Notes: generated by a model not told the origin, from the sequence alone. A DNA stretch of 64,000 nt from Osedax frankpressi (GCA_964035775.1 OZ038315.1:36995691-37059690), one strand, 5' to 3'; numbered from the stretch's first letter, positions 26,582 through 39,920 are shown. Numbers and translations are program-made.

Positions 26582-29041
26582 TCACGAACTTTTACTCTGT
26601 TCTGGATATATAATTGACATAGAACTTTTTTCACTTTCATAAATTTGCTTTTTATTTAATTTATCTTCTAAGTAAATTATAATTTAATATTGTATATATA
26701 TATATGATTACATATATATTTTTATTATAATTATAATATAATACTATCAATACCAGAATCATCTTTAATCTGCGACTTTATATAACTTTGATATCTTGAG
26801 ATTTGTGACTTATTAAACATATCTGTTTGATATTAAATACGTATAACTTTACTACGTTGCCAATACATATATAAATTAACTTATAATTTAGCAATTATTC
26901 TAAAAATAGAATAATTTGGATATACAGTAATTACTAAATTAATCTATTTTTAGAATAATTACTATTCCCTAAGACCAGAAATAAAAATTAAATTACATAT
27001 CCGAGAAACAGACGGAGTAAACAAACTTGAGATATACAAAAATAAAGAATGTATTAAGTATTAGTTTGTAATTATTATTAAAATCATTTGTAAGAATAAA
27101 GGATACAAATATTATAATATAAAAATGATCATTAGTTAATATCATTAAGACATATAAGTTAATATTAAATTAGTAAATTATGAAAAAAATTAAATATAAT
27201 TTTTCATAATATATGTCATAATGTTATTTTAAATTAAAAAGAAGTATCATTTTAAAAAGTAATAACAGTTAAAAATGTATTATAAAATATGATAAAACAA
27301 GAATGAAATATAATATTACCATCCGCCCAGGATGACTTAAAAGTTTTGTAAAATATGAAATAATAAAAATAGAAAATAATGAATTTCGTAAGTTTTATAT
27401 ATTATATCTTATTCCAGTTAAGAAATACTTTTTTATAAAACAAATAATTGCTTTGAAAAAGTTAATAATTTTAAACTATTTAACAAAAACTATACATTTT
27501 AAATTATATTGTAATTTAAATGAAAAGAAGATGTTTAAATAATCGTATAAATTGAAAAATTAAATAATAAACAAAAACTAAAAATCAAAAACTATAATCA
27601 GTTTTACAATAATTAGAAATTAAAAAAAATATTTAAAAAAACAATCATACAAGCAAGTTATGTTCTATATATAGAAATGCATATATTACATAATAATATA
27701 TACTATAGTAACTTATATATATATAATAATTAGTAATAAAATGTTTTTTAATAGTTCGTCAATTTTATTTAATAGGATATATCATCGAAAATATGTAATG
27801 TAATTATAATATAGATATGCACATGATTCCGTTAATCTATTGTATATGATAAAATAACCTTCTACACATCGTAGCTCATTCTTTTTGTTTCCGCGAGATA
27901 CTACTATTGCCATACCAATAATTATTAGTAATAATGATAAAGATATAATAATAGCAGTTGTAGAATCTGTTAAAATATAATTATTATATTTTGATCAAAA
28001 CTATGTAAATAAATATTAATAATAGAATGCATTCTTAGTTTGGATATTTTCATTGAATTCATTTACCACTTATAAATATCATTTTATAAATTAAGATACA
28101 CAAACTACTGACCTATTTATTGGCAGTGAATGCAATATTATTACATCGTTACATTACGATGAAGTATAATGTATTATAAATGTATTAAGTGACTTTTTGT
28201 ATTTTGAATAAAAAAATCTTAAGATAAACATTATATTTAGAATACATTATTTATTCTACTCTAAAGATGATATATATCTTATTATTTAATTTATTCTAAA
28301 TATACTATTATTATTATTTATTATATATTACAAAAATTCTTGATATAAGATTAACATATCATTATTTAAAATTGTCATATATAATTACATTAATATTATA
28401 ACAATAATTCACCCATATGCACAATTATTACATAATTTACAAATCATTATATAATCATTAAACATGAAAAATATTATATGTTAGTTAAATTTTAATCTAA
28501 ATAATTATAACTTTAAAACTATTTTAATTAAAACTTCAACTAATATATAACGGTATTTGTAATGTGTGTTAAGTAATATTTTCGTATTAATTATAACGAT
28601 TCGCGGCTAATTTTACATGGCAATATTTAGAAACTAAATAAGATTACTTGTTGTATATAATATATATTATAATGAAATATTACAATTTACAAAAGTAAAT
28701 ATGTAAGTTTTCAATTAATAAAGAAATGTATTTACCATCTAGAGAACAATTTCGTAATAAGAAATCATACTTAATATAAATTCACTTTTACATATGTTTT
28801 ATCTATTATCCGTTTTAAGTATTCAATTTTATTATATATTACATTTTCTGAAACTACTTATAATTACTATTATCTATAGTATTTCTTTTTTAAATTCTAA
28901 AACTAAATCCTTGGAACTATTTCTAAACTTATATGATGATATTGATACACGCAATTAACTATATTATACTATGGTTAAGCAGCCTATAATTTAATAACTA
29001 CAATAACTTACTTGTATCATTCTTCTTTTTTTTCCCCTTGA
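26582..29041 (-). CDS. Second small single-pass membrane-protein gene (3' part)
   Basis: Minus-strand exons, in reading order: 29012-29041 (30 nt, donor GTAAGT, encodes KGKKKKNDT), 27859-27966 (108 nt) and 26582-26667, ending in TGA. All junctions are phase 1 and all internal exons are multiples of three. The 108-nt exon encodes a hydrophobic helix followed by basic residues (STTAIIISLSLLLIIIGMAI, then VVSRGNKKNELRCVE), which suggests type I topology. The last exon encodes a Ser/Lys-rich tail (QIYESEKSSMSIIYPEQ) ending in KSS. Exon phases, exon sizes, helix placement and the SK/MS-rich tail resemble the plus-strand gene at 7.46-9.28 kb. A possible 34-nt exon at 28736-28769 (RNCSLD, donor GTAAAT) has a phase that does not fit. 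The donor after the 108-nt exon (GTTATT) is weak. The 5' exons are not found. Confidence 0.6.
26893..26960. repeat. 18-bp perfect inverted repeat
   Basis: AATTATTCTAAAAATAGA at 26,893 pairs exactly with its reverse complement at 26,943-26,960 across a 32-nt loop. It lies in the last intron of the minus-strand membrane-protein gene. It may be a small foldback or MITE remnant. Confidence 0.8.
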
Positions 29042-29414
29042 CTTTAAATATAAAATATATTTAGTATACGGTTATTAATTGGTATATATCAATTTTTTAA
29101 GCTATATATGCAAGTAAAATTAAATATTTGTTTGTACATTCACCTGTATAAATTTCTAGTAAGAATATTCTAATAATAATAGCTATATTTTAAAATTACA
29201 ATGTAATAACCATTATTTGAATTATAGTTATAAACATCATCATCTAAATTATATATATTACATTAAATTATATAATTTAATTGTAAAAGTAATGATAATG
29301 ATGTCTTAATTTAAAGAACTTTAAATTACATAACTAACCATTATCAATGTAATCATCCATATATGCAGACTATATATAATGTGTTATATTACATTGATTT
29401 GGGTATGTGATATG

Positions 29415-29416
<2 letters not shown>

Positions 29417-29485
<69 letters not shown>
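29417..29485. repeat. (TA)n microsatellite
   Basis: Two TA runs separated by a short AAATA interruption, just outside the left end of the CACTA-type element. Confidence 0.95.
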
Positions 29486-29488
<3 letters not shown>

Positions 29489-29689
29489 TAAATAATTATT
29501 TTGATATTATACATGATAAATCACTACAGTATTCATTTTTATGAATTATTTATAATTGTCTAATTTCTAATTGTATTAATCTAAATAGCGAGTAAAAGTA
29601 AACGGACCTTGATTACAATAAAGTAAATCAAATCAGTAATTAACCGCAGATAACTGAATTATACAATATAAGAATATGCAATTATTAAT

Positions 29690-30286
29690 ATCTATCAATA
29701 TTCCTGATGAACAAGTTTTTCAAATAGCAATTACTTTAGGTTCTAGAAAACCTATACATTTAGATTTCATTATTGATTCAATATTATAGATTACAACTTC
29801 AATTACAGATGTTTTATTATATAATAACCAATTACTATATTGATATAACTGCAATAATTTGCCAAGTCATTCTTAAAAACATTACCATTTAATGGCAAAC
29901 ACAGGTGCGATAGATGTAATCAAATTGGTGTAATTTTAGATAATAAAAAAATGGCCTAATGTGTTAAATGTGTTAAATTGGAATACTTATAATAAATTCA
30001 TTTGCCACTATTTTAATTAATAAAGCCAATATTCTTATAAAATATTATATTAAAGAAGGGTTAAACATTTATAGAAATGCATTTGCTTCATAAAATGTAC
30101 ACATCTTACTAAATATACTTGTTGATAGTACTTTACATTGTTCTATTGAAAATATCTCGGCATTTCCTTTTGTAAATTATCTACAGAAATTAAAACTGTT
30201 TTTTAGAGGGGGTAAATTACCTTTAACACAGATGATTAATAAAATTACCCAAGAAAATTTTACAATAACAGTAGTAAAATTATAGA
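29690..30286 (+). pseudogene. TNP2-like (EnSpm/CACTA) transposase remnant
   Basis: Conserved blocks of the animal TNP2-like transposase appear in the right order. The first is near 29,700 (PDEQVFQIAITLGSRKPI, matching the family's VFPIGIF-G-KP block). A zinc-ligand block follows at 29,885-29,956 (PFNGKHRCDRCNQIGVILDN, matching the family's GHNG--C--C---G block). The third is at 30,157-30,282 (SAFPFVNYLQKLKLFFRGGK, matching SAFPFENYL-KLK). The frame is interrupted by stops after DFIIDSIL, after NKKMA and within the stretch between the second and third blocks, with shifts of frame in between. The catalytic N-terminal part is not recognised. Function when intact would be cut-and-paste transposition of its element. 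The family assignment is by eye. Confidence 0.62.
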
Positions 30287-31023
30287 ACCCAATTAAAATA
30301 ATTTGAAGTTATTCAATAAATATTCTAATAATATATTTTCTTTAAAAATCAATTATTTTGTGAGATTTTGGAAAATATAAATAACGAAGGGAATAAATAT
30401 GTTAAATGTAGAGTATATAAATAAAAGTATGTCCTGTTTTTTCTAAAAAATTATTAAATTTAATATTGATATAATCCAATTTGATTTTAAAACTTTTATA
30501 TTATGATGCAAACAAATTTGATAAATTATCGAATATATAAAGAAAATAGAATTAATAAAAAATTTATTTTAAGACAAAATAATAATAGTAGTATACAATT
30601 TTTATCTTTATTTCACTTTTAATTATATATTCTATGATTATTAAAACATTATTATTTAATATATTTACACTGTATAAATATCATTATTAACTCACCATAT
30701 TTAACATCCATTAAGATTTATATATTTTATTATTATGTTAAACGCTATAATCCTTACTAATATGTTGTATTTGATTTTATATGCTTAATTCATCATTTTG
30801 TATCATGGATTGTATTTATTTAACGTTTTAAACTTAACTTAGCTAACGTAACATTGTTAAACATGTTAGTGTTAAAATTCTTCTTTATATAATATACTTT
30901 TTGAAATAACTTAATTTTTAATACGAATTATCTTATTAATTATTAATGAATGTATTATTTAAATATCTGTGAACACCATTATTTGTTATATGTAATACCA
31001 TTTATGATATTTAGTGTATTTAG

Positions 31024-32305
31024 ATATGATATTGTGATATTTAAAAATTCCAAGGAAATTAGTATTGTGCCAGTATACTGGATATTTAATGAAAATAATG
31101 TTAGTAATTAATTCTGATTATTTATTATTTATTTAGATATATTTTGTATGAAAAATAGTTAAGGTTATGTTAGTAGTAGTTATAATAGTTTACCTATTGC
31201 AGTGTCTTTGCACAAGGTGGCCTATATCTGCAAAAAAAAAAGCAAAGAGCTATCGATAATATCATTAAAGAAAGACAGGAACCATATAAAGAGTACTGAA
31301 ACAAATTTATAATTGAACCTGTAAAATATAGATTTAGTAAGTTTTATTTTATATTTTAATTAATTAAACTAAATTTTCACTTATATTTTGTGTTCAGCTA
31401 TTTAAATATCTAATTATTTTGAAGTATACATCACTATTCTGAAGCATTTTTAAAGGTATCAAAAATGTTGAGTATAAGCTCAAGTATTTAGTATAATTAA
31501 ATCACCTATGTTAAACTTATAAATTATGTTAAATAAATATATAGCTATATCTAATTGTATGTGATAATTAAATATTTAACATATTATCTACAATTGACAA
31601 GGTAATCTTGGATACTAATAGTATTACTTCATCTAATAAAACATTATAATACATGCTTACAATACTTAAGATTCTGATGGTGGATATTATAATTCAAATT
31701 TAATTTCTATAAATGAAAAACAAAGTTGTAAGAAAAGTAAGTTTTTAGAAATTTTTTAAAGTACAAATTGAATTTATTCTTATTATTATTAATATAAATT
31801 ATTTATATTTATTTAATATTTAGGTACGCTTAGTAACGATTTTAATTAATAATATATCTGAAATTGATAAAAATCCCATATTCAGTTAGTAATATAATAT
31901 ATCTTGATAGATATTATTATTAAAATTCACCTTATTCGTATTATACATATGTATCTCAAATATTTATCTATTTTTTATTTAAGATGGTATCGTTCTTTCT
32001 ACATCTTCGTATTCCTCAAATAATGAATGTTATGAAAATTTAACAAATTATTAGTTATAATTTGAATTAAGATTAATTTTTTTAATAATTTATTAGTATG
32101 ACTTAAATCACAATCATTTGTAAATTTGTTTACATAAAAATTACATTTGTATAACATTACAGTTATGTTCATTCAGATTCTACCAGAACATGCAATAGTG
32201 AAACTTTGCCAAGCAGTTAATAATATATATTAATATCATAATTAATTATTATTATGATTCGAGTAATAATAATATTTTAATTGAAGAATATTAAATGAAC
32301 TTATA

Positions 32306-32347
<42 letters not shown>

Positions 32348-32993
32348 TATTATTTAAGATAAATCGAAATCTCATTCAGATAGTAGAAAAATACAAGAAG
32401 TTAGTTTATTCATTTAATCTATAATAATAATAGTATTATATTAATATGAAATCATATAATTTAACATTATAATTATAGTTATTTTACTCATGTATATTTA
32501 TTATTTATCTATATTATAATTTTACTTCCCACTGATTTTTCCACCATTACTAATTACTAACCATTTATAAATTCCAGATATAATAAATAATATTAAAAAT
32601 ACATTTATTAAAAATAATTATTTATCATTTGATATCAATTTCATATTAAATGTGTATATATATTGTATTAAATATATATATTTGTATACAAATACATAGT
32701 TCTATAATGAAACAAATATTTTTTTATTAAAGGTAAGCATAAATTTGTCTATGGAGAGAGAAGTATTAACGACGATGGCAACTCTAACAGATAGTAATAA
32801 AGATATACTTGTATCTATATAATATCTAAATTAACATACAATGATTTGTTTATGTGAAAATTGAAATAAAAGATATATATTTTAAAAATATTTATTCCAG
32901 TTTTCTTTATATATATTTAATTCATTTTAAAAAATTATTTAAAAACAGGAAATAACATTGAGTATAAAATTGATGCTATCGTATCTCGTAAAT

Positions 32994-33029
<36 letters not shown>

Positions 33030-33645
33030 TAAAAATTAATATCTACATTTATTAAATAGATTTCAAATTCAGATAAATTTGTAGTAAATATTTATTTTAG
33101 TTTATGTAGAATGATTTAAAATAAATTTTAAATTAAAGTCAATTGACTTTACATTAATGTATTGCAGTATTACACTATTTGTTAAAATGTATTACTTGTT
33201 ATATATAATTGAATATAATAACAAAACAACAGTAAAACTTTTCGACAAAAATTATGTGCAAATTTGTAGATTTATATATTTGCTTGCAGAAAATCGTAGA
33301 TATATTTACAGAAAAATATTTTTAAAATGCATTTTATATAAAAAATCTTAATCTGTGGATGAGTTTGAAGAATTTATTAATACTCTCAATGATGATATAA
33401 AGTACCTAGAAGTGGTTAATATATAAACTAATATTTAATTATTATTTATATGCATAAATATATAATTTAATTTATAAGTTTATAATCAATATCAGATTTC
33501 AACACTATGCCAAATGAAATAGGGTATTGCAAGAAGGAGCATAACACGTATGAAGGAGCTATTCGTGAGGGAAGTATGGAGTAGATACTCTAAACGTGGC
33601 TTGAGTGAATTTATCAGCTACAAAAGACAAAAATGTATGAATGTA
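31024..33645 (+). pseudogene. DUF4806-type multi-exon gene, decayed
   Basis: Exon 1 (31024-31099) encodes YDIVIFKNSKEISIVPVYWI, like the N-terminal block (VV-F-----VVP--W) of animal proteins that end in DUF4806. Exon 2 (31203-31336, donor GTAAGT) encodes CLCTRWPISAKKK and then AIDNIIKERQEPYKEY. A ten-A run puts the two parts out of frame, and a TGA follows KEY where a Trp is usual. Serine-rich phase-1 exons follow: 31671-31736 and candidates at 31824-31832, 31984-32028, 32177-32215, 32359-32382 and 32949-32987. The C-terminal DUF4806 region spans 33233-33411 (SVDEFEEFINTLNDDIKYLE) and 33496 to about 33640 (GIARRSITRMKELFVREVWS). TAA precedes SVDEF and TAG precedes GIARR. These breaks mark a pseudogene. 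Its job is unknown; the family is often found near transposons. Confidence 0.6.
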
Positions 33646-34060
33646 TGTGAATATATATATATATATATATATATCAATTAATATCCCAATCAATCTACCC
33701 TCCATCTCTCCCCCTATATCTATATACATACATTCATACATAGATAAATAATCATATAAAGTGTCGTTAATTTTTATAAATTTAATCATTCAAATTCATA
33801 TAACAATGATATTCTAGAATATATCCTAAATGTTTCTTATACTTGTGATTTAATGACCCTGGATATATGTAATGATAACATTCTGAAGTTATATATTTAT
33901 TATTCTAAAAATCTGTTTTTAGTATTCTTAACGGATCATCATGAATATTATGCTCGAAAACTCGATAGTGATAAGAAATAGTTATTAATAATTTGTAGTG
34001 TCAAACACATATACATTTATATATGTGTATATAAACACCTACCAACATTGTATACGCACT

Positions 34061-34104
34061 AATGTGTTTAATACCTATACAAATGTACAGGTGTTAAACA
34101 CATT
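34061..34104. repeat. 16-bp inverted repeat, one mismatch
   Basis: AATGTGTTTAATACCT (34,061-34,076) pairs with AGGTGTTAAACACATT (34,089-34,104) with one mismatch and a 12-nt loop. It lies just outside the proposed right end of the CACTA-type element. It may be a foldback or MITE piece. Confidence 0.7.
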
Positions 34105-34354
34105 ATTTTGACACCTATGTATACTGGGAAAGTATAAATTAATTTAGCTTGAATGTATAAAATTTTAAAATAAAAAAGTGCACATATATATGTCAGTGTT
34201 ATTGACTTATAAGGACTTATTATGAATAATTGATTCATTCATTTCTTTCCTTATCAGGAATTTAAGTGAAGTTAATTTTAACCTTGACCAAATATATACA
34301 TTATGTAGAATTAATAGTATTACTTGACCAGAGATTAAAAGTTATAATTCATAG

Positions 34355-34388
<34 letters not shown>

Positions 34389-35190
34389 ATATGGTAATAT
34401 ATACATTATTAAGGAGACTAGGGCAGACAATATAATAATTATTTACTTTATTATTATTGTTAAATATTCATTTTAAATTAAGTATTATTATGTAACATTC
34501 GTAAATTTATAAAATAATAAAAATATATTATTTATAATATTATATATATAATGTTATTCTAATATTAAATATTTAATAAACATATGTTATAACTTACTTA
34601 CCGAGTAATCTTCATTGTGTAATTCATATTTAAATTATTATATAATAAAATGATTAAATATTAAAACTATTGAATATTAAAATTATGTTACAAATTAAAA
34701 ATCTTATTTATTTCTGTCTTACTAAATAGTTATTATTATATTATAACGGTATAGGATAGCTGGTTAAATTAAATGTATACCATGTGAAATACATGTCATA
34801 ACGGGTTATTAGTATTGTATCAGTTACTATATCAATTATCATTAAGCGATATATATCATTAGATACATAAACTATAGTTAATAAGGATGTTTATCCAAAC
34901 AATAAAATTAAGCGTTAAGTTAATATAATTGGGCGTTTAATTAAAGCAATTTATATCTAGCTAATAATAATTCGTGTACAGTGAATACTAATTGATAGCA
35001 TAACAATATTTTAAGATGTATCATTTAAAATCGAATATATTTTACTTTATTTGTCATTTCACTTTCAGACAAAAATAATTATTATAAATCAATTCTAAGT
35101 AAATAATTATATATTATTTTTAATGGAATTAGTAATATTCTATAAACTGCATTTATAGGTAATGAATCTAAATATAATATTAAATTCAAC
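34105..35190. other. AT-rich sequence, nothing recognised
   Basis: A (TA)n tract at about 34,360-34,386 and otherwise AT-rich DNA with stops in all frames. No supported gene, RNA or transposon. Confidence 0.5.
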
Positions 35191-35199
35191 ATTAATATT

Positions 35200-35345
35200 A
35201 TATTATAACATATTATAGTGTAACATATTATATTATAATATATTATATTATAACATATTATATTATAATATAGTATACTATATTATAACATATTATATTA
35301 TAACATATTATATTATAACATATTATATTATATAATATTATATAA
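35200..35345. repeat. 15-bp AT minisatellite
   Basis: About nine copies of a 15-bp unit, AACATATTATATTAT, with small variants. It consists only of A, T and rare C/G and has no coding potential. Confidence 0.85.
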
Positions 35346-36820
35346 TAACTAAATAAACCTGGGGCTTTTTCACCGGTATCATAATTTAATTTCTAAATAT
35401 ATTTATTGTTTTATTTATTAATAAATAATAATTTTAATAAATAAATTTCAATATTGCGTATAGTTAAAATATTACATTTAAAAAGCATATTTATAGAGAA
35501 TTATATAAACCTACTTTCAAAAATGGCGGAATAGCATTTTTATCTTTAATTATTTTTGTATCTGGGTTTATAAAAATGATATAGTTGACAATTATATTTT
35601 ATATATATTTATATAATATAATAATAAATATGATTTTATTTATTTTTTACTGCTATTGTAATTATGTTATATTATATAATCACAATTGAGTCTATATAAG
35701 TCTCTATTATTAAATATTAAATACACAATTAAAAATTAAATTAAACTAACATTATTGTATTAAGTATATTTAATATATTTATTAATACACATAATAATAT
35801 AACTTTTTTGTTAAGTTAACCGATTATCTATTTATAATATCTACAATTCATATTTCATATTCTCTTAACTATTACCTAACTTACTTTATTAACTACTTTA
35901 CACCTACTTCACTATTATCAGATAGTATTACATCTTAAATTTACCGTAAACTATATATAATTTATTGAACTGGATTTAATATACTAGCGTTGACTAAAAT
36001 GTAATGTTAAATATTAATTATGTATATATGTAATTATATTAATTATATTATTCACCATTATTTAATTAGGTGAAATTCCATACTACTTATTTATATTTTG
36101 AATTGTAATTATTTAAGGTTAAAATTATTGAGTTGTATCTAAGAAACGTATACTATTTAAATTAGAAAGAATATAGTGTACAGAAATATTCAAATTATAT
36201 AATAAAATATTATTATATATATATATATATATATATATATCAATATAAAATAAATATAATCAATTAATTATTTGTAATATATATACATTATATATTAGAA
36301 ACGGTATTTTAAGTATATCATTAATATAATATCATTATTAGTTTAAGTTGTTTGTAATATGTAATTATACTAAAATAGTATATAAATTATAATTTAGAAT
36401 CATAATAATGTTTTAAAATAATAAAGTATTATATTGTTAAATTATACATCTATAATTATATGTTTTGTTATTATGTTTATATATCTAAACATTGAATATA
36501 CAATCATATAAAATGATATGCATTGTGTATATATAATTCAGTAATTAATATAGGATGAAATTTGTGTTGGAATTTATCTCTGACAATACACTCATATAAA
36601 AATTATATTCAACACCTTAAAATGTAATTAATCGACATGTAATATCATATAATTAATCCCAACTTAACTAATACACTAAATAAATTCAATATCTGTATAA
36701 TAACATACACATTAATACAATATTTTATAATTTGAATAATATAATATTTCTTTAAAGAAATGTATCATCTTTTATAAATCTTGTTTATATTTTATTATCT
36801 CTAATATAACAAACTGACAT
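35346..36820. other. AT-rich sequence, nothing recognised
   Basis: Unique AT-rich DNA with a TA run at about 36,211-36,241. All frames are broken by frequent stops. No motif identified. Confidence 0.5.
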
Positions 36821-36849
36821 CACAAAAAAAAAACAAAATTGCTTATTTA

Positions 36850-37375
36850 TATCTACAAAGAAATACTCGATATTATTAAAAGTAATATTATTAAAAGAAA
36901 TATTATTAAAAGTAATATTATTAAAATAAATATTATTAAAAGAAATATTATTAAAAGAAATACAAATTATTTTTATAAAGAAATACACAATATTATATTA
37001 AATAAATACTAATTATTATTATTATTATTATAAAGAAAAACATATTATTATCTTAAAGAAATACACATTAGTATTATTAAGAAATACACAATATTATCTT
37101 AAAGAAATACACAATATTATTATAAAAAATATACATTATTATAAAGAAATGCACAATATTATTATAAAGAAATACACAACATTATTATAAAGAAATACAC
37201 AATATTATAAAGTAATACACGTTATTATCTTATGAAACACGTATTATTATATTGAAGTAATAAACATTATTATCTTAAATAAAATATTTAATATTATTTT
37301 AAAGGAATTCACATTATTATCTTAAAGAAATACAAAATATTATCTTAAATTAAATACTTAATATTATCTTCATTT
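36850..37375. repeat. Degenerate 20-24-bp tandem repeats
   Basis: A run of imperfect units built on AAAGAAATACACAATATTAT, preceded by a shorter TATTATTAAAAGAAA array. Unit length varies and divergence is high, so this is an older array than the satellites to its left. Confidence 0.8.
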
Positions 37376-38313
37376 ATATACACAATGTTACTAATTGTTA
37401 ATATAATTAAGATACAAGATACACGGACTTATATATGTTCTATATCTTAGTAAGATATGGATAATTGATACCGGAACTGGATTTAAATATTACTTTTAAT
37501 TTCTAAAATATTCATGTATTTCATTTAATTAAAAAACATAGATATAAATATTAGGCAAGACACTATTGTTATAAAGGTGATCTATCATCGTGTAATTTAA
37601 TTACATGTTTTAAATATAATATGCACTTGTTATACCACTACACATAATTGTTATGTAATAATTTATATACTTTAATATAATATTATAATATTATATATAT
37701 AATATTATCTAAATAAATATTAAATTTAATAAAATCTTTCGTAATCATAGATTTATATATTTCCAAAATTTAAATGTTATGACCCTAATGAAGTTTTTTT
37801 ACTTTTATCTAAAATAAACAAATATATTCATATTACTATTGAGATTTTAGGTTTTCATTACTTAGATTGTTATATTGTAAATAGAATTTTAGTTTTTTTT
37901 CCTAAAAAATGATTATAAAATCCAAAAATAATATCAAATCAAACCATAATAATACATGTAATATGATTATATAAAAATAATGTAATTAATATTTTAATAT
38001 TACATCCCCCAGATATATATATATATATATATATAGATATATATATTTATTTATCTCCACCTGGTGAATTACCATGGTAATCTTAGATATTACATTATAT
38101 GAAATAAACAATGTAGGCAATATGCATTATTACTAAATCCAATATATAATTATACATAACTCAATCCACTTCCCTAAAATATTAAATTATCTACATTTCA
38201 CACGATTTTATTATGTGGAGAATTATACACTTACTAATACACGTATTTTTTACTAGGTTAACAATACAACATTAATACTTGATAGATGAAATAAATCGAC
38301 CATCCGACTACAT

Positions 38314-38345
<32 letters not shown>

Positions 38346-38460
38346 CATATATGATGACACATTTATAACTCGATTAGTTTTAAAACTGAGTGAGAATAGA
38401 ACATTGCGCGGTCAAAAGATTATTCTATATTTCTTATATATATTTAACAGATAAACAAAT
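37376..38460. other. AT-rich sequence, nothing recognised
   Basis: Unique AT-rich DNA with TA runs near 38,012 and 38,310. No gene supported. Confidence 0.5.
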
Positions 38461-39110
38461 TATTCATACCCAATTACTTATTTATACTTATTGATATTTA
38501 AATACCCAACTCATTATTTATAATTCAATGTCCAACTCCTTATTGATACTTAAATACTCAACTCCTTATTGATACTTATTGATATTTAAATACCCAACCC
38601 TTATTGATAGTTATTGATACTTAAATACCAAACTCCTTATTGATACTTAAATACCCAACTCATTATTTACACTTATTGATACTTAAATACCCAACTCCTT
38701 ATTTACACTTATTGATATTTAAATACCCAACTACTCATTGATATTTATTGATACTTAAATACCCAACTCCTTATTTACACTTATTGATATTTAAATACCC
38801 AATTACTTATTTATACTTATTGATATTTAAATACCCAACTCATTATTTATAATTCAATGCCCAACTCCTTATTGATACTTAAATACTCAACTCCTTATTG
38901 ATACTTATTGATATTTAAATACCCAACCCTTATTGATAGTTATTGATACTTAAATACCAAACTCCTTATTGATACTTAAATAGCCATCTCATTATTCACC
39001 CTTATTGTTACTTAAATACCCAACTCATTATTTACACTTATTGATACTCAAATATCCAACTCCTTATTGATACTTAAATAGCCATCTCATTATTCACCAT
39101 TGTTGACACT
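38461..39110. repeat. 26-bp minisatellite with a 329-bp higher-order copy
   Basis: Units of about 26 bp around TACTTAAATACCCAACTCCT and TATTGA, interleaved with TTATTGATA pieces. A block starting at 38,468 recurs at 38,797 (offset 329 bp) with the same order of variant units, including the rare TTCAATG[T/C]CCAACT. The array therefore grew both by single units and by a larger duplication. Confidence 0.88.
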
Positions 39111-39920
39111 TGTTACAACCCCTGAGTTGTATTGGCCATTAAACAATTGTGAAATACTCATTAGTTTAACCTGTGTTTTTATGTGATACACAACACAAAA
39201 TTATATTACAATGTGTTTTACTATGTGTTTACAATATATATTACATGTTTTACATATGTTTATGTTATGCATATAACTAATATTTCATTATACGAACTAG
39301 AAAAGATATAGAAATAATATATCGATAATGAAGTAAAAATATGTTTTATATAATTCTTAAATATATATAATTCTAACTATCATCTGTAACTTTCGATATT
39401 TTTTCTGAAATATTAATTATATATATTTTAATAATAATTATAATATATAATAAAAAATTAAATTGAAAAGAAATGAATAAATACGAAAAAAATATAAAAT
39501 ACAAATTAATAAATTGAAAGAAATGTGATTTAAGACGCTTTTAATAATGGCAAGTCTCTCAATGATCTGAGATCATCATTAAGATAAATGTATTCATTCG
39601 GTGTTCAGTGCTAAAGCTATGATTAACACGTTTGTTTTCTTGATGGAATATTCAGATTAGTACATAGACAGTACATAGTTACCTGTATTGTCTGAAACAA
39701 TCAACTAGATATAATCGTTCACCAAGATATAAAGTATTACAAGTTACTTTATTAGTTTGTAAACTATACATATTATTTTATTGGTACCAAGTGAATATAT
39801 TATTATGATGTAATATCAATTAGTATAAAAAGCGAGGAATATTATACAAATAACTAATGCATTTCCATTGAATCATTTAAAATTATTTATCCTATATGAT
39901 GGCTCATTGAATACTGATGA
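39111..39920. other. AT-rich sequence with weak open stretches
   Basis: No supported gene. A stop-free stretch near 39,586-39,660 (HSVFSAKAMINTFVFLMEYS) follows a possible acceptor but has no homology that I recognise. Confidence 0.35.

Larger units (their letters stand above)
29522..34000 (+). mobile_element. Decayed EnSpm/CACTA-type DNA transposon
   Basis: A plus-strand unit of about 4.5 kb carrying a TNP2-like transposase remnant (29.69-30.29 kb) followed by a DUF4806-type multi-exon gene (31.02-33.65 kb). CACTACA at 29,522-29,528 and its reverse complement TGTAGTG at 33,994-34,000 are placed like the terminal inverted repeats of CACTA elements. Only seven bases match and no target-site duplication is seen (AAT and TCA flanks), so the limits are tentative. 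Treating both genes as one element is inference from order, strand and spacing. The copy is dead, with several stops in both genes. Confidence 0.5.

Noticed and set aside
31145-31230. A hydrophobic stretch (VMLVVVIIVYLLQ) that looked like a third membrane-protein gene
   Set aside because: The better reading places most of it in an intron. The acceptor TTGCAG at 31,202 starts an exon of the DUF4806-type gene, and the preceding exon ends at 31,099.
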